From Shouchella xiaoxiensis (GTDB lineage Bacteria > Bacillota > Bacilli > Bacillales > Bacillaceae_D), in the NCBI RefSeq assembly GCF_016907895.1, contig NZ_JAFBCV010000003.1, positions 1-64,000 on the forward strand: a DNA stretch of 64,000 bases. Reading direction: 5' to 3'. The notes beneath the pieces were generated by a model. That model had not been told where the DNA came from and ran no database searches. It worked only from the letters and a program-made list of their open reading frames with translations. The position numbers were made by a program, and so were the translations under genes. Shown one piece after another: positions 1-7,925 of the stretch; positions within the stretch are counted from its first letter, which is position 1; each line of letters opens with the position of its first letter.

Positions 1-94
1 TCACACCCGTTCCCATGCCGAACACGGCCGTTAAGCTCTTTTGCGTCGATGGTAGTTGGGGGCTTCCCCCTGTGAGAGTAGAACGTTGCCGGGC
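1..94 (+). rRNA. rrf: 5S ribosomal RNA, 3' part
   Basis: The window opens inside a 5S rRNA. The conserved CCCATGCCGAACACGG loop and the closing GAACGTTGCCGGGC helix strand are visible. The 5' end lies outside the window, and 16S/23S genes presumably precede it. It is followed after about 12 bases by a tRNA array, as in the B. subtilis rrn-trn operons. Confidence 0.93.
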
Positions 95-106
95 AAATTC
101 TTTTGA

Positions 107-181
107 TCCACAGTAGCTCAGTGGTAGAGCTATCGGCTGTTAACCGATCGGTCGCAGGTTCGAATCCTGCCTGTGGAGCCA
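107..181 (+). tRNA. tRNA-Asn (GTT)
   Basis: Complete cloverleaf with anticodon GTT and encoded CCA. It is the first tRNA after the 5S gene. The array order Asn-Ser-Glu-Val-Met-Asp-Phe-Thr-Tyr-Trp-His-Gln-Gly-Cys-Leu matches the B. subtilis trnD cluster. Confidence 0.95.
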
Positions 182-186
182 ATAGT

Positions 187-280
187 GGAGAGCTGTCCGA
201 GCTGGCCGAAGGAGCACGATTGGAAATCGTGTAGGCGGTGTAAAACCGTCTCGAGGGTTCGAATCCCTCGCTCTCCGCCA
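187..280 (+). tRNA. tRNA-Ser (GGA)
   Basis: Class II tRNA with a long variable arm, anticodon GGA and encoded CCA. Confidence 0.95.
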
Positions 281-319
281 GATTAATTTAAAATATAATT
301 GCTCTATTTACATAAAAAA

Positions 320-394
320 GGCCCGTTGGTCAAGTGGTTAAGACACCGCCCTTTCACGGCGGTATCACGGGTTCGAATCCCGTACGGGTCACCA
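320..394 (+). tRNA. tRNA-Glu (TTC)
   Basis: Cloverleaf with anticodon TTC. The acceptor stem pairs GGCCCGT with ACGGGTC and CCA is encoded. Confidence 0.94.
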
Positions 395-413
395 TTTATA
401 CATAAAATGATCT

Positions 414-489
414 GGAGGATTAGCTCAGCTGGGAGAGCACCTGCCTTACAAGCAGGGGGTCGGCGGTTCGATCCCGTCATCCTCCACCA
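414..489 (+). tRNA. tRNA-Val (TAC)
   Basis: Cloverleaf with anticodon TAC, acceptor GGAGGAT, encoded CCA. Confidence 0.95.
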
Positions 490-528
490 TAAATAACTTC
501 TCAATTCTATAGTTCCAATAGTTTACGT

Positions 529-605
<77 letters not shown>

Positions 606-612
606 AAAAAAT

Positions 613-689
613 GGTCCGGTAGTTCAGTTGGTTAGAATGCCTGCCTGTCACGCAGGAGGTCGCGGGTTCGAGTCCCGTCCGGACCGCCA
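613..689 (+). tRNA. tRNA-Asp (GTC)
   Basis: Cloverleaf with anticodon GTC, acceptor GGTCCGG/CCGGACC, encoded CCA. Confidence 0.95.
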
Positions 690-718
690 TTTTTCAAAAA
701 AGCCATACATATGTTTAT

Positions 719-794
<76 letters not shown>

Positions 795-807
795 TCTTTA
801 TTGATTT

Positions 808-883
<76 letters not shown>

Positions 884-946
884 CTTATTAAAAAATCATT
901 GACAATATTAATGATTTTGTATATGATAAGTATTGTCTTTTCAAGT

Positions 947-1031
947 GGAGGGGTAGCGAAGTGGCTAAACGCGGCGGACTGTAAATCCGCTCCCTCCGGG
1001 TTCGGCGGTTCGAATCCGTCCCCCTCCACCA
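947..1031 (+). tRNA. tRNA-Tyr (GTA)
   Basis: Class II tRNA with a long variable arm, anticodon GTA, encoded CCA. Confidence 0.95.
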
Positions 1032-1037
1032 TCTTTT

Positions 1038-1111
1038 AGGGGTATAGTTTAATGGTAAAACGAAGGTCTCCAAAACCTTTGATGTGGGTTCGATTCCTAC
1101 TACCCCTGCCA
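1038..1111 (+). tRNA. tRNA-Trp (CCA)
   Basis: Cloverleaf with anticodon CCA, acceptor AGGGGTA/TACCCCT, encoded CCA tail. Confidence 0.95.
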
Positions 1112-1128
1112 ATTTTATAATGTATTGT

Positions 1129-1205
1129 GGCGGTTGTGGCGAAGTGGTTAACGCACCGGATTGTGATTCCGGCATTCGTGGGTTCAATTCCCATCAGCCG
1201 CCCCA
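1129..1205 (+). tRNA. tRNA-His (GTG)
   Basis: Anticodon GTG. An extra 5' G at 1129 can pair with C73, the G-1 identity element of tRNA-His. CCA is encoded. Confidence 0.94.
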
Positions 1206-1212
1206 TTTTTGT

Positions 1213-1287
1213 TGGGCTATAGCCAAGCGGTAAGGCAACGGATTTTGATTCCGTCATTCCCTGGTTCGATCCCAGGTAGCCCAGCCA
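1213..1287 (+). tRNA. tRNA-Gln (TTG)
   Basis: Cloverleaf with anticodon TTG, acceptor TGGGCTA/TAGCCCA, encoded CCA. Confidence 0.95.
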
Positions 1288-1293
1288 ATTTAT

Positions 1294-1365
1294 GCGGAAG
1301 TAGTTCAGTGGTAGAACACCACCTTGCCAAGGTGGGGGTCGCGAGTTCGAATCTCGTCTTCCGCT
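1294..1365 (+). tRNA. tRNA-Gly (GCC), CCA not encoded
   Basis: Cloverleaf with anticodon GCC. The acceptor stem closes GCGGAAG/CTTCCGC with discriminator T, followed by CTC, so the 3' CCA must be added by tRNA nucleotidyltransferase. Confidence 0.93.
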
Positions 1366-1380
1366 CTCTGTTTTTAACAA

Positions 1381-1454
1381 GGCGGCATAGCCAAGTGGTA
1401 AGGCACGGGTCTGCAAAACCCTTATCACCGGTTCAAATCCGGTTGCCGCCTCCA
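1381..1454 (+). tRNA. tRNA-Cys (GCA)
   Basis: Cloverleaf with anticodon GCA, acceptor GGCGGCA/TGCCGCC, encoded CCA. Confidence 0.95.
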
Positions 1455-1488
1455 TTTAATTTAATAGTTTGAAATGGTCCTTATCTAT

Positions 1489-1577
1489 GCCGGGGTGGTG
1501 GAATTGGCAGACACACAGGACTTAAAATCCTGCGGTAGGTGACTACCGTGCCGGTTCAAGTCCGGCCCTCGGCACCA
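1489..1577 (+). tRNA. tRNA-Leu (TAA)
   Basis: Class II tRNA with a long variable arm, anticodon TAA, encoded CCA. Confidence 0.95.
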
Positions 1578-1600
1578 TATTTTTAACCATTTCATATTAA

Positions 1601-1674
1601 GCGCCCGTAGCTCAATTGGATAGAGTACTTGACTACGAATCAAGCGGTTAGAGGTTCGACTCCTCTCGGGCGCG
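1601..1674 (+). tRNA. tRNA-Arg (ACG), CCA not encoded
   Basis: Last tRNA of the array. Anticodon ACG (read as ICG after deamination). Acceptor GCGCCCG/CGGGCGC, discriminator G, then TAT, so CCA is not encoded. Confidence 0.93.
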
Positions 1675-1680
1675 TATTAA

Positions 1681-1711
1681 AAAACTAGCTATTTAATAGC
1701 TAGTTTTTTTG
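1681..1711 (+). terminator. terminator of the rRNA-tRNA operon
   Basis: The arms ACTAGCTATT and AATAGCTAGT form a perfect hairpin followed by a run of seven T. It lies directly after tRNA-Arg. Confidence 0.9.
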
Positions 1712-1786
1712 TTTTATCTTATTTTATTTCTCTTTATTCTATTAACTGCATTAAATAGCTGCAGGTAATTTATATAAGGAGAGTGG

Positions 1787-4162
1787 ATGAGTATGACTCA
1801 GCAAGAATTAGGGAATGAACCAGAATTTCTAAAAAAGGTGGAAATGCTTCAACAAATTGAAAGTGCCCGTATCGTTTATATTGATGATTTTATCCCCGAA
1901 GGCGAGGAAGAATCTGATCAAACAGCTTACTTTGAGCAAGCGCTAGGGACAGGGAATGTGAAGCTTATCTTAGGACCTAAGCGATATTATGCAACAGTTA
2001 AATTACCTAGTCGCACAGTATTAGAAGGTCAAGGAATGGAATTAACAACAATTCAAACTCCTAATCAAGCACCTGATCATGAGTGGACCGTTTCGGTAAA
2101 GGACAAAGAGAATGGAGCTGAATATATTACGGTCCGAAACTTAAGCTTGGACGGCAATCGAAGAAGAGGATCTGAGCCAGCTGGGGGGAGTCGCTCTAGC
2201 TGCTTAACGTTTCATGGAGTAAAATACGGCTGGGTTAGCAACGTGTTTGCGTACAACAGCTCTCTTCATGGGTTTGATGTGACTTCAACAGGGCTTGATT
2301 ACCATTATGAAGGCGACGGAACGGTTGACACAGGTCCATCTCAATATGTGTGGATTGATTCATGTAAAGCAACAGATTGGATTGACGATGGCTTTACAAC
2401 ACATCATAGTGAGTTTATTACAATCTCAAACTGTTATGCGTTTGATCCTAATAACAGAGGAAATTGCAACGCGATTGAGATCGATGATGGCAGTCGCCAC
2501 GTGATGTTAACGAATAACTATTCCAAAGGATGTTATGGTGGTATTGAGATAAAAGCACATGCAAACTCAAGTGCTGCTACTAATGTCCATATCATGGGGC
2601 ATATTTCACAAGAAGATACTAGAAGCTATAATTTCCGCCATATTGGTCATCACACAGCAGAGGATCCTGATTCTACAACAGCGTTTCATTTAACGGCAAC
2701 AAATTTAGTTTCCTTGCACCCAAATAACAAGAAAGGTTTTCAGAATAACACAGATCCTCGCGCGTTAGTAATAAGTGCTTATACGAATGTAAGTATAACT
2801 AATTTTACGGCAATCGGAGATATGGACTATGATTTTGGCAACACGCCAGTAGTTGCTGTTCAGTATAAGGCAAAGAACGTGTCTTTAAGTGGCTTTAATA
2901 TTAGTCAATTTAAAAATGCGAGTGATGCAATTACTATTTTTGGTGGAAGTAATAGAGGAGATCAAATCGCTTTAAGCAATATTAATATTCATGATGCAGG
3001 TGTGAATAATGGTATCTTCATTGGAAGTGGGCACGGAAAAGTATCAATAACAAACGTCAATGCCATTAATTCAAAAGGTGAAGGGAACAATGCTGTTGAG
3101 ACCGCAACGAATTCAGTTCACCTTAGTGGGATATCTACTACAGGTTATCGGTATGCAGTAAGGAGTGCTGGTGTTAATTATGTGGAGCCCATTCATGTTC
3201 TTAAGGGTGGTGCACGCATTTCTTCAAGTACGGGTGAGCCGACCCATGAACAATCTATTATACTAGCAAGCACATCCTCACCGACCGCATCAGGTTCAAA
3301 GACGATAGTTGGTGCCTCATCAAATTCTCATGCTGAAGGAGAAGGTGCCGTTATTTTAGGCAGTGCAGGAAACTCTAGAGCAAGGGGACCACGTAGCAGC
3401 ATTTTTAGCTCAAGTGGTTCTTCAGCGGGTGTACCAAGTGGTGGTTTTGGTTCAATGGTATTAGCAAGCAATTTAACGGTCAATCCACAAAGTTACTCTG
3501 TTGTGGGTGGATATGGAGCTTCTGGAAATGAAAGCAGCGCAAATCGAAAATGGGAGCTTAATAGTCGTACCGGAGATGTTACAGCGGTTGGGCAGTTCAC
3601 AGGTGGAAGCCGCTTCTCGGACTATGCTGAGTACTTTGAAAGCATTGATGGGGAATCGATTCAATCAGGTATGTTAGTTACTCTTGATAAAGATAAAATA
3701 CGATTAGCGCAACCAGGTGAAGAGATTCTTGGAGCTATTTCTGAGACCGCTTCGATTGTGTTAGGAACGGCTAGTTATCACTGGCAAGGGAGATTCTTAG
3801 CAAATGAATTTGGTGGGCTCGTTTACGAACCACAGGTTGTACGGACTTATGATATTGATGAAGACGGCAATACGCTCACTACGTATTCAGAAGAAATAAT
3901 GGATCTGCCATTAGAAAATCCTAAATATGACTCAAGCTATGAATATAAAGCACGCACTGAGCGTTCAGAGTGGAATGTCGTAGGGGTAACGGGACAAGTG
4001 TTTGTACGAATAAATGAAGATGTACAGGCTGGCGATTGGTTATGCGCTAAATCAGGTATTGGCCAACCAGCTACTGAAAGCGGAAATTTAAAAGCAATGC
4101 GAATTACAAAAGCATATAATGAAACAGAGGGATATGGTGTTGCACTTTGTTTTATTAAATAA
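1787..4162 (+). CDS. orphan tailspike-like beta-helix protein with self-cleaving C-terminal chaperone domain
   Basis: This 791-residue protein resembles phage pre-neck appendage/tailspike proteins such as phi29 gp12 and B. subtilis YobO. Residues ~40-470 look like a right-handed pectate-lyase-type beta-helix. Residues ~490-590 are Gly/Ser/Ala-rich repeats like trimeric head motifs. Residues 612-791 match a peptidase G2-type intramolecular chaperone that follows the motif SRFSDYAEYFE. In phi29 gp12 cleavage occurs between Ser and Asp, here S611/D612, which would release a mature trimeric spike. The expected function is polysaccharide binding or cleavage, but no catalytic acids were assigned. 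No signal peptide is visible. There are no phage structural genes, integrase or lysis genes nearby, only tRNA genes on both sides, so it may be a domesticated or stranded phage gene. The start at 1787 has AAGGAGA close upstream; ATG 1793 has more usual spacing. Confidence 0.82.
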   Translation: MSMTQQELGNEPEFLKKVEMLQQIESARIVYIDDFIPEGEEESDQTAYFEQALGTGNVKLILGPKRYYATVKLPSRTVLEGQGMELTTIQTPNQAPDHEWTVSVKDKENGAEYITVRNLSLDGNRRRGSEPAGGSRSSCLTFHGVKYGWVSNVFAYNSSLHGFDVTSTGLDYHYEGDGTVDTGPSQYVWIDSCKATDWIDDGFTTHHSEFITISNCYAFDPNNRGNCNAIEIDDGSRHVMLTNNYSKGCYGGIEIKAHANSSAATNVHIMGHISQEDTRSYNFRHIGHHTAEDPDSTTAFHLTATNLVSLHPNNKKGFQNNTDPRALVISAYTNVSITNFTAIGDMDYDFGNTPVVAVQYKAKNVSLSGFNISQFKNASDAITIFGGSNRGDQIALSNINIHDAGVNNGIFIGSGHGKVSITNVNAINSKGEGNNAVETATNSVHLSGISTTGYRYAVRSAGVNYVEPIHVLKGGARISSSTGEPTHEQSIILASTSSPTASGSKTIVGASSNSHAEGEGAVILGSAGNSRARGPRSSIFSSSGSSAGVPSGGFGSMVLASNLTVNPQSYSVVGGYGASGNESSANRKWELNSRTGDVTAVGQFTGGSRFSDYAEYFESIDGESIQSGMLVTLDKDKIRLAQPGEEILGAISETASIVLGTASYHWQGRFLANEFGGLVYEPQVVRTYDIDEDGNTLTTYSEEIMDLPLENPKYDSSYEYKARTERSEWNVVGVTGQVFVRINEDVQAGDWLCAKSGIGQPATESGNLKAMRITKAYNETEGYGVALCFIK

Positions 4163-4179
4163 AAGTATAACGAAAGACA

Positions 4180-4210
4180 GGAAGCTGGTGAGCTTCTTGT
4201 TTTTTTATTT
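4180..4210 (+). terminator. terminator after the tailspike gene
   Basis: GAAGCT-GGTG-AGCTTC hairpin followed by TTGTTTTTTTATTT. Confidence 0.8.
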
Positions 4211-4234
4211 AATGAGCTATTTCAGGAAAACCTA

Positions 4235-4263
4235 TTGACGGTGTTAATACTACGTGATATGAT
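4235..4263 (+). promoter_or_regulatory. SigA-type promoter of tRNA-Leu(CAA)
   Basis: TTGACG at 4235-4240 and TATGAT at 4258-4263, separated by 17 bases and about 38 bases before the tRNA. It makes this tRNA an independent transcription unit. Confidence 0.8.
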
Positions 4264-4300
4264 ATTTCTTGTCAGTTGGTGATTATCAGCAACTACATAT

Positions 4301-4381
4301 GCCGGTGTGGCGGAATTGGCAGACGCGCACGACTCAAAATCGTGTTCCTCTGGAGTGCCGGTTCGACCCCGGCCACCGGTA
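4301..4381 (+). tRNA. tRNA-Leu (CAA), solitary
   Basis: Class II tRNA with anticodon CAA in the loop CTCAAAA. CCA is not encoded. It has its own promoter and terminator. Confidence 0.93.
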
Positions 4382-4384
4382 TTT

Positions 4385-4421
4385 AAAAAACGATTTCCTA
4401 ACAATTAGGAAATCGTTTTTT
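4385..4421 (+). terminator. terminator of tRNA-Leu(CAA)
   Basis: ACGATTTCCTAA and TTAGGAAATCGT form a long perfect hairpin followed by TTTTTTG. The rest of 4422-4688 is AT-rich with no convincing gene. Confidence 0.92.
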
Positions 4422-4688
4422 GTTTGTTATGAAGCAAGCTTTTGCATCGTATAGGTAAAATGAAGACGAATAAATTTTCTCTTTATTAATAATAAATTGA
4501 AATATAGTTCTGTGTTCGATATGATTATCTTGTTGGAGTACATAAATGAATGGAAGAATTTATGTAGGTATTAGAGACTCCTTAAATTTTTCTGTTTCGT
4601 CTGATGTTATGGGGTACGAGGGAAGTCAGCTAAGAAGGGCTTCAGGTCTTGTCTAATTAGCAATTTTCTTAGAAAGGAATAAAACCAA

Positions 4689-5228
4689 ATGAAGCTTAAA
4701 CGATTTGTACAAATTTCAGTTGGCTTGACTGTAGCAGTTCTTATTGCATACGGAGGCTTTAAACTAGCGCAAAGTGGTTTAGAGACAAGCGTTGAGGATC
4801 TAAACCAAGAAGAGGTTGATGGAGAGCCAACAAATGGTAAGCCTGAAGAAGTGGAAGTGGTCTTAAAAGTAACAAACAATGAGGATCTAGATGAATTGTT
4901 TCCAGATACAATGAGTGAGTATGACATGCAAGAAGCTATCCATTATATGTCCCATGGTTTAGTACAAGCGAATCAGAAATGGGGGAAAATTGAATTAACA
5001 GAAGATCGCGTAGAACGTTTGCTTTATGTTGCTGAATTTAATAAGGACACATATACGCATGGGAATCGATACATAACAATACTTATGGGATGGAATAATG
5101 GTGATTTTTCAAATGCTGTTGATGATCACAACTTTATTTGGGGACTGTGGAATGGAACGGTGGGAAAAGCAACAAGATTATTAACGTCTGATGAAATTAA
5201 AAAGTATAATAGCGAGAACTTTAATTAA
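4689..5228 (+). CDS. uncharacterised membrane-anchored protein (possibly DUF6241)
   Basis: 179 residues. Residues ~7-27 form one N-terminal hydrophobic segment that could be a membrane anchor or uncleaved signal. A Glu-rich acidic linker follows (~33-58), then a soluble domain of about 120 residues with the motifs YDMQEAIHYMSHGLVQANQKW and a Trp-rich end (FIWGLWNGTVGKATRLL). The layout resembles small Bacillus proteins placed in DUF6241, but that assignment is from memory. The domain is probably extracytoplasmic. AGAAAGGA at 4671-4678 is the ribosome binding site. It stands alone between the tRNA-Leu unit and the LURP-like gene. No function is known. Confidence 0.75.
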   Translation: MKLKRFVQISVGLTVAVLIAYGGFKLAQSGLETSVEDLNQEEVDGEPTNGKPEEVEVVLKVTNNEDLDELFPDTMSEYDMQEAIHYMSHGLVQANQKWGKIELTEDRVERLLYVAEFNKDTYTHGNRYITILMGWNNGDFSNAVDDHNFIWGLWNGTVGKATRLLTSDEIKKYNSENFN

Positions 5229-5289
5229 ATAATCTTAAATTACTTCCTTAACATTCTGAGCATTCACGTATTAAAACGAAGAAATACTA

Positions 5290-5319
5290 TTGTAAATAAT
5301 TTACATATAATGATATAAT
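5290..5319 (+). promoter_or_regulatory. promoter with palindromic operator before the LURP-like gene
   Basis: TTGTAA (5290-5295) and TATAAT (5314-5319) are 18 bases apart. The perfect inverted repeat TGTAAAT-A-ATTTACA (5291-5305) overlaps the -35 box and the spacer, where a bound repressor would block RNA polymerase. Confidence 0.6.
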
Positions 5320-5344
5320 CTTAAAACGATAAAGGGGGATAACA

Positions 5345-5827
5345 GTGGACTTCTATGTGAAACAACGTGTTTTCTCGTTTAATGATCAATTTACTGTTTT
5401 TGATCACAATCAAGATGCTGTTTATAAAGTGAATGGAAAATTCTTTTCTGTTGGAAATCAGTTGGCCATTTCAAAAACGACTGGTGATGCAGTTCTTCAA
5501 ATTAAACAAAAAGTCATGTCGTTTATGCCACGCTACACGATTTCAAATGAAGAAAAAGAGTTATGTCATGTTGTAAAGAAGATGACTTTTTTTCGAGCGA
5601 AGTATGAAATTCAGCCCATGAATTGGACAATTGAGGGTAGCTTATTTGATCATCAATACAAAGTTTTGGATGGCACCAAAGAGATTATGTCTGTGGAGAA
5701 GAAGTGGTTAAACTGGGGGGATACCTATCATTTAACAATCCCAGATAAAAACCATGAAACGATAGGCATTGCTTTAATGATTGTTCTAGACATGGTTCAC
5801 CACCAGCAACGGAATCAAGCGCATTAG
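5345..5827 (+). CDS. LURP-one-related / YxjI-like protein
   Basis: 160 residues, the usual length of the LURP-one-related (Tubby-like beta-barrel) family that includes B. subtilis YxjI. Typical features are the N-terminal FYVKQRVFSFNDQFTVFD strand pair, the AVYKVNGKFFSVGNQL segment, the repeated I-KQKVMSFMPRYTI hairpins, and the late EKKWLNWGDTYHL segment. The molecular role in bacteria is unsettled; phospholipid or membrane association is suggested by the fold's relation to Tubby and scramblases. The start is GTG with AAAGGGGGA just upstream. Expression is probably controlled through the palindrome in its promoter. A frameshifted small membrane-protein locus follows. Confidence 0.82.
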   Translation: MDFYVKQRVFSFNDQFTVFDHNQDAVYKVNGKFFSVGNQLAISKTTGDAVLQIKQKVMSFMPRYTISNEEKELCHVVKKMTFFRAKYEIQPMNWTIEGSLFDHQYKVLDGTKEIMSVEKKWLNWGDTYHLTIPDKNHETIGIALMIVLDMVHHQQRNQAH

Positions 5828-5855
5828 CCGCTTCTCTCTGTAAAGGAGATGTACC

Positions 5856-6100
5856 ATGAATCCGAATTATAGCAAAGCTATCACTAGTTTTAGTCTGGGT
5901 ATTGTATCTATTATGTTTTCATTTCCAGTTTTCGGTACGGCAGTAGCAATTATAAGAACAACGATTTCCATGAAGGGAAAAAAAGACAGCCGTTTCTGAT
6001 GAGAAGCTGGACTTGGTTTACCGTCGCAGAGCTAGTAATGAGTGTGATTATTTTCGGTACTATTCTTTCGACAGGTTCAAGGGTGTTTTATTTCTATTGA
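5856..6100 (+). pseudogene. small two-helix membrane protein, split by a frameshift at an A7 run
   Basis: An ATG at 5856 with AAAGGAG upstream opens a 47-codon frame encoding one hydrophobic helix, which stops at TGA 5997-5999. A second frame, starting by overlap (TGATG) at 5999, encodes WTWFTVAELVMSVIIFGTIL and ends at 6100. Joining the frames by a -1 shift at the A7 run (5978-5984) gives a continuous product of about 81 residues with two membrane helices joined by a basic loop (KGKKRQPF). The run falls in phase as A AAA AAA, a possible slippery heptamer. It can be a one-base deletion, a sequencing error, programmed frameshifting, or two coupled peptides. No family was recognised. Confidence 0.55.
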
Positions 6101-6106
6101 TAAATA

Positions 6107-6142
6107 AAGCCGAAGCCTTTACTTGGCCTCGGTTATTTTTTT
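6107..6142. terminator. terminator between convergent genes
   Basis: GCCGAAGCC pairs imperfectly with GGCCTCGGT; T-rich tail toward + and A-rich flank for -. Confidence 0.65.
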
Positions 6143-6662
6143 ATTTTTGCATATAAATGAGCATTTGCAGATGTTTCTCCTACATAAAAGTAGTTCGCTA
6201 GTTTGCCTTCGAACTGAAAACCAAGATTTGTTAATAGCGATTGCGACGCTTTATTATTCTCATATGTAACGGCTCCTATACGCAACAGTTGAAGTTCATC
6301 AAAGCAATAAGAAATGACCGCATTGGCAGCTTCTGTGATTATACCTTTGCGCCAATGTTCTGGATGAAGTTCGTAGCCAATTTCTGTTTTACGGTTTGGA
6401 TACGACAATAAATTTAGCCCGATGGTCCCAATGAGTTGCTCTTTGTCTTTAAAATGAATGCCCCAGCGTATACCGCGTTTTTCGTTATAAGACCTGTTCA
6501 TTGACTCAATTACCTGAGATGCTTGCTTGACACTTTTAAGAGGCAGCATCCATAGAAATGTGTCACTTCTTTTTGGCTTAAAATGGAGTATAGTGCTAGA
6601 GTATCTTCATTACTAACTTTTTTTAAAATCAGTCTTTTTGTTTCTAAAATGGGGAATGTCAC
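6133..6662 (-). pseudogene. GNAT N-acetyltransferase (RimJ/YdaF type), frameshifted
   Basis: The 138-codon frame starting at ATG 6549 lacks the first ~40 residues of the family. They are present just upstream in another frame, beginning at GTG 6662 behind AAAAGGATG: VTFPILETKRLILKKV, then SNEDTLALYSILSQKEVTHFYG. Restoring one base at about 6550 (GG-ATG) joins HFYG to MLPLKS and gives a complete protein of about 176 residues. Acetyl-CoA binding motif HPEHWRKGIITEA and the closing NNKASQSLLTNLGF segment are intact. Such enzymes acetylate amino groups of proteins or small molecules. It is either a recent pseudogene or a sequencing deletion. Confidence 0.75.
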
Positions 6663-6687
6663 AAGGCACATCCTTTTGAGTTGATCT

Positions 6688-6720
6688 AAAAACCGACCTT
6701 TTTTGAAGGTCGGCTTTGGT
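6688..6720 (-). terminator. terminator of the MFS gene
   Basis: On the minus strand GCCGACCTT-CAAAA-AAGGTCGG is followed by TTTTTAG. Confidence 0.85.
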
Positions 6721-6722
6721 TT

Positions 6723-7925
6723 TTAATTGGAACTTTTTAGCGATTTGTTCATATGAACGAAGAAAAACCAAATTACTATACAAGGGATTAACAAAATCGA
6801 ACCAATTAAATAAACAAATCGAATTCCAAGCCATTCGGCCACTAAACCAACTGTTAAGGAGCCTAGTCCAAAAGCAATTGTCCCAATGGACCCAACTGCT
6901 GCGTAAACATATGGAAGGTGATTTGCTGAAATATGCTGCTGTAGAATTGTTTCTAGTCCAATTGATCGTAACTGTGTGAAGATACCTACAAATAGAGAAA
7001 TGATTAAGGCAAAAAATGGTGAGCTCTGGCCAGCAAAAACAGCAAGGGCAATCATCGAGCCACAAAAGCCGATAAAAACCGTTACAGTTAGTTGTTGCTG
7101 AAACCAATTTGCCAATCGGTAAACAAGTAGACCCGTGAGAAGCAAGCCAACGAAAAAAGCAGTGTTTATCCAGCCCCACCAACTCTGAGATACATTAAGT
7201 ATTTCTTCAACATAGAGATAAAGTATGGCCGCAATCCAGACTACACCTACTGCTGCTTCAATAAAAGTAATAATTGCTACTGCAAGTAACCAAGGTGTTT
7301 TTTTAATGATTCTCCAACCATGTAACAATTGATTATAAACAGTTACTTTACCTTCACTCTTCATTTTTTCTGTTTTTACTGAATGAAACAAAAACTTAAA
7401 GAAAAGAGCAGAGAAGGCATTCAGAATGAACACAATTAGTAATAGTGCTTCAACACCAACGAGAACAAGTGCCATCCCCCCTAGTGCCCAGCAGCTTAGT
7501 TCAATAGTTTGATAGAAAGCAGTAGCTGTACTATTTGCTTTGACTAGCTCTGTCTTATTAACGATACGGGGAATGAGCGAGTCACTGGTGGGATCTGTGC
7601 AACCATCTAAAAAAGAGATTAAACTAATTAAAACAAATACAAGTGTTAAGAAATTAAAAAAGGTAAATATGATTAAACATGCAAAAAGAAGTGTTTTAAT
7701 GATCTGCGCTTTATATAGGATCATTGTTAACGTAAAGCGCTCATAAAGAAGCGGTACTAGTAAGCTTGATGCAAAGCGTGAAAAAGTAATTACAACTGGT
7801 ACTAGACTCATTAAAAAAGGTGATTTACTTATTATAAATATAATGTGCATCAAGCAGACAATCGTGAGAACTCGACCAGCAATTGTAAAGGCTTGACTTG
7901 TTACGAGGCGTGCAAAATTGGACAT
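6723..7925 (-). CDS. MFS transporter, probable drug or metabolite exporter
   Basis: 400 residues with about 12 hydrophobic segments typical of major facilitator proteins in the MFS_3/EntS-like group of exporters. The first helix follows SNFARLVTSQAFTIAGR, and the loop after helix 2 carries RFASSLLVPLLYERFT in place of the classic motif A. The substrate cannot be read from sequence; relatives export siderophores, macrolides or other drugs. The start codon at 7925 has GAAGGAG eight bases upstream, but that Shine-Dalgarno lies in the 3' arm of an 11-bp leader hairpin next to a tiny AUG-UAA frame (see leader feature). This suggests translation of the transporter is normally damped and inducible. 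A clear terminator follows. Confidence 0.85.
   Translation of the reverse strand: MSNFARLVTSQAFTIAGRVLTIVCLMHIIFIISKSPFLMSLVPVVITFSRFASSLLVPLLYERFTLTMILYKAQIIKTLLFACLIIFTFFNFLTLVFVLISLISFLDGCTDPTSDSLIPRIVNKTELVKANSTATAFYQTIELSCWALGGMALVLVGVEALLLIVFILNAFSALFFKFLFHSVKTEKMKSEGKVTVYNQLLHGWRIIKKTPWLLAVAIITFIEAAVGVVWIAAILYLYVEEILNVSQSWWGWINTAFFVGLLLTGLLVYRLANWFQQQLTVTVFIGFCGSMIALAVFAGQSSPFFALIISLFVGIFTQLRSIGLETILQQHISANHLPYVYAAVGSIGTIAFGLGSLTVGLVAEWLGIRFVYLIGSILLIPCIVIWFFFVHMNKSLKSSN

Noticed and set aside
4546-4656. 36-codon frame with GGAG seven bases upstream of ATG
   Set aside because: Composition shows no helix or motif, there is no promoter or terminator of its own, and it lies in AT-rich intergenic DNA; kept out for lack of support.
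6613-7182. 189-codon minus-strand frame inside the MFS gene
   Set aside because: Cys/Trp-rich translation with no family pattern, overlapping a clear transporter gene in another frame.
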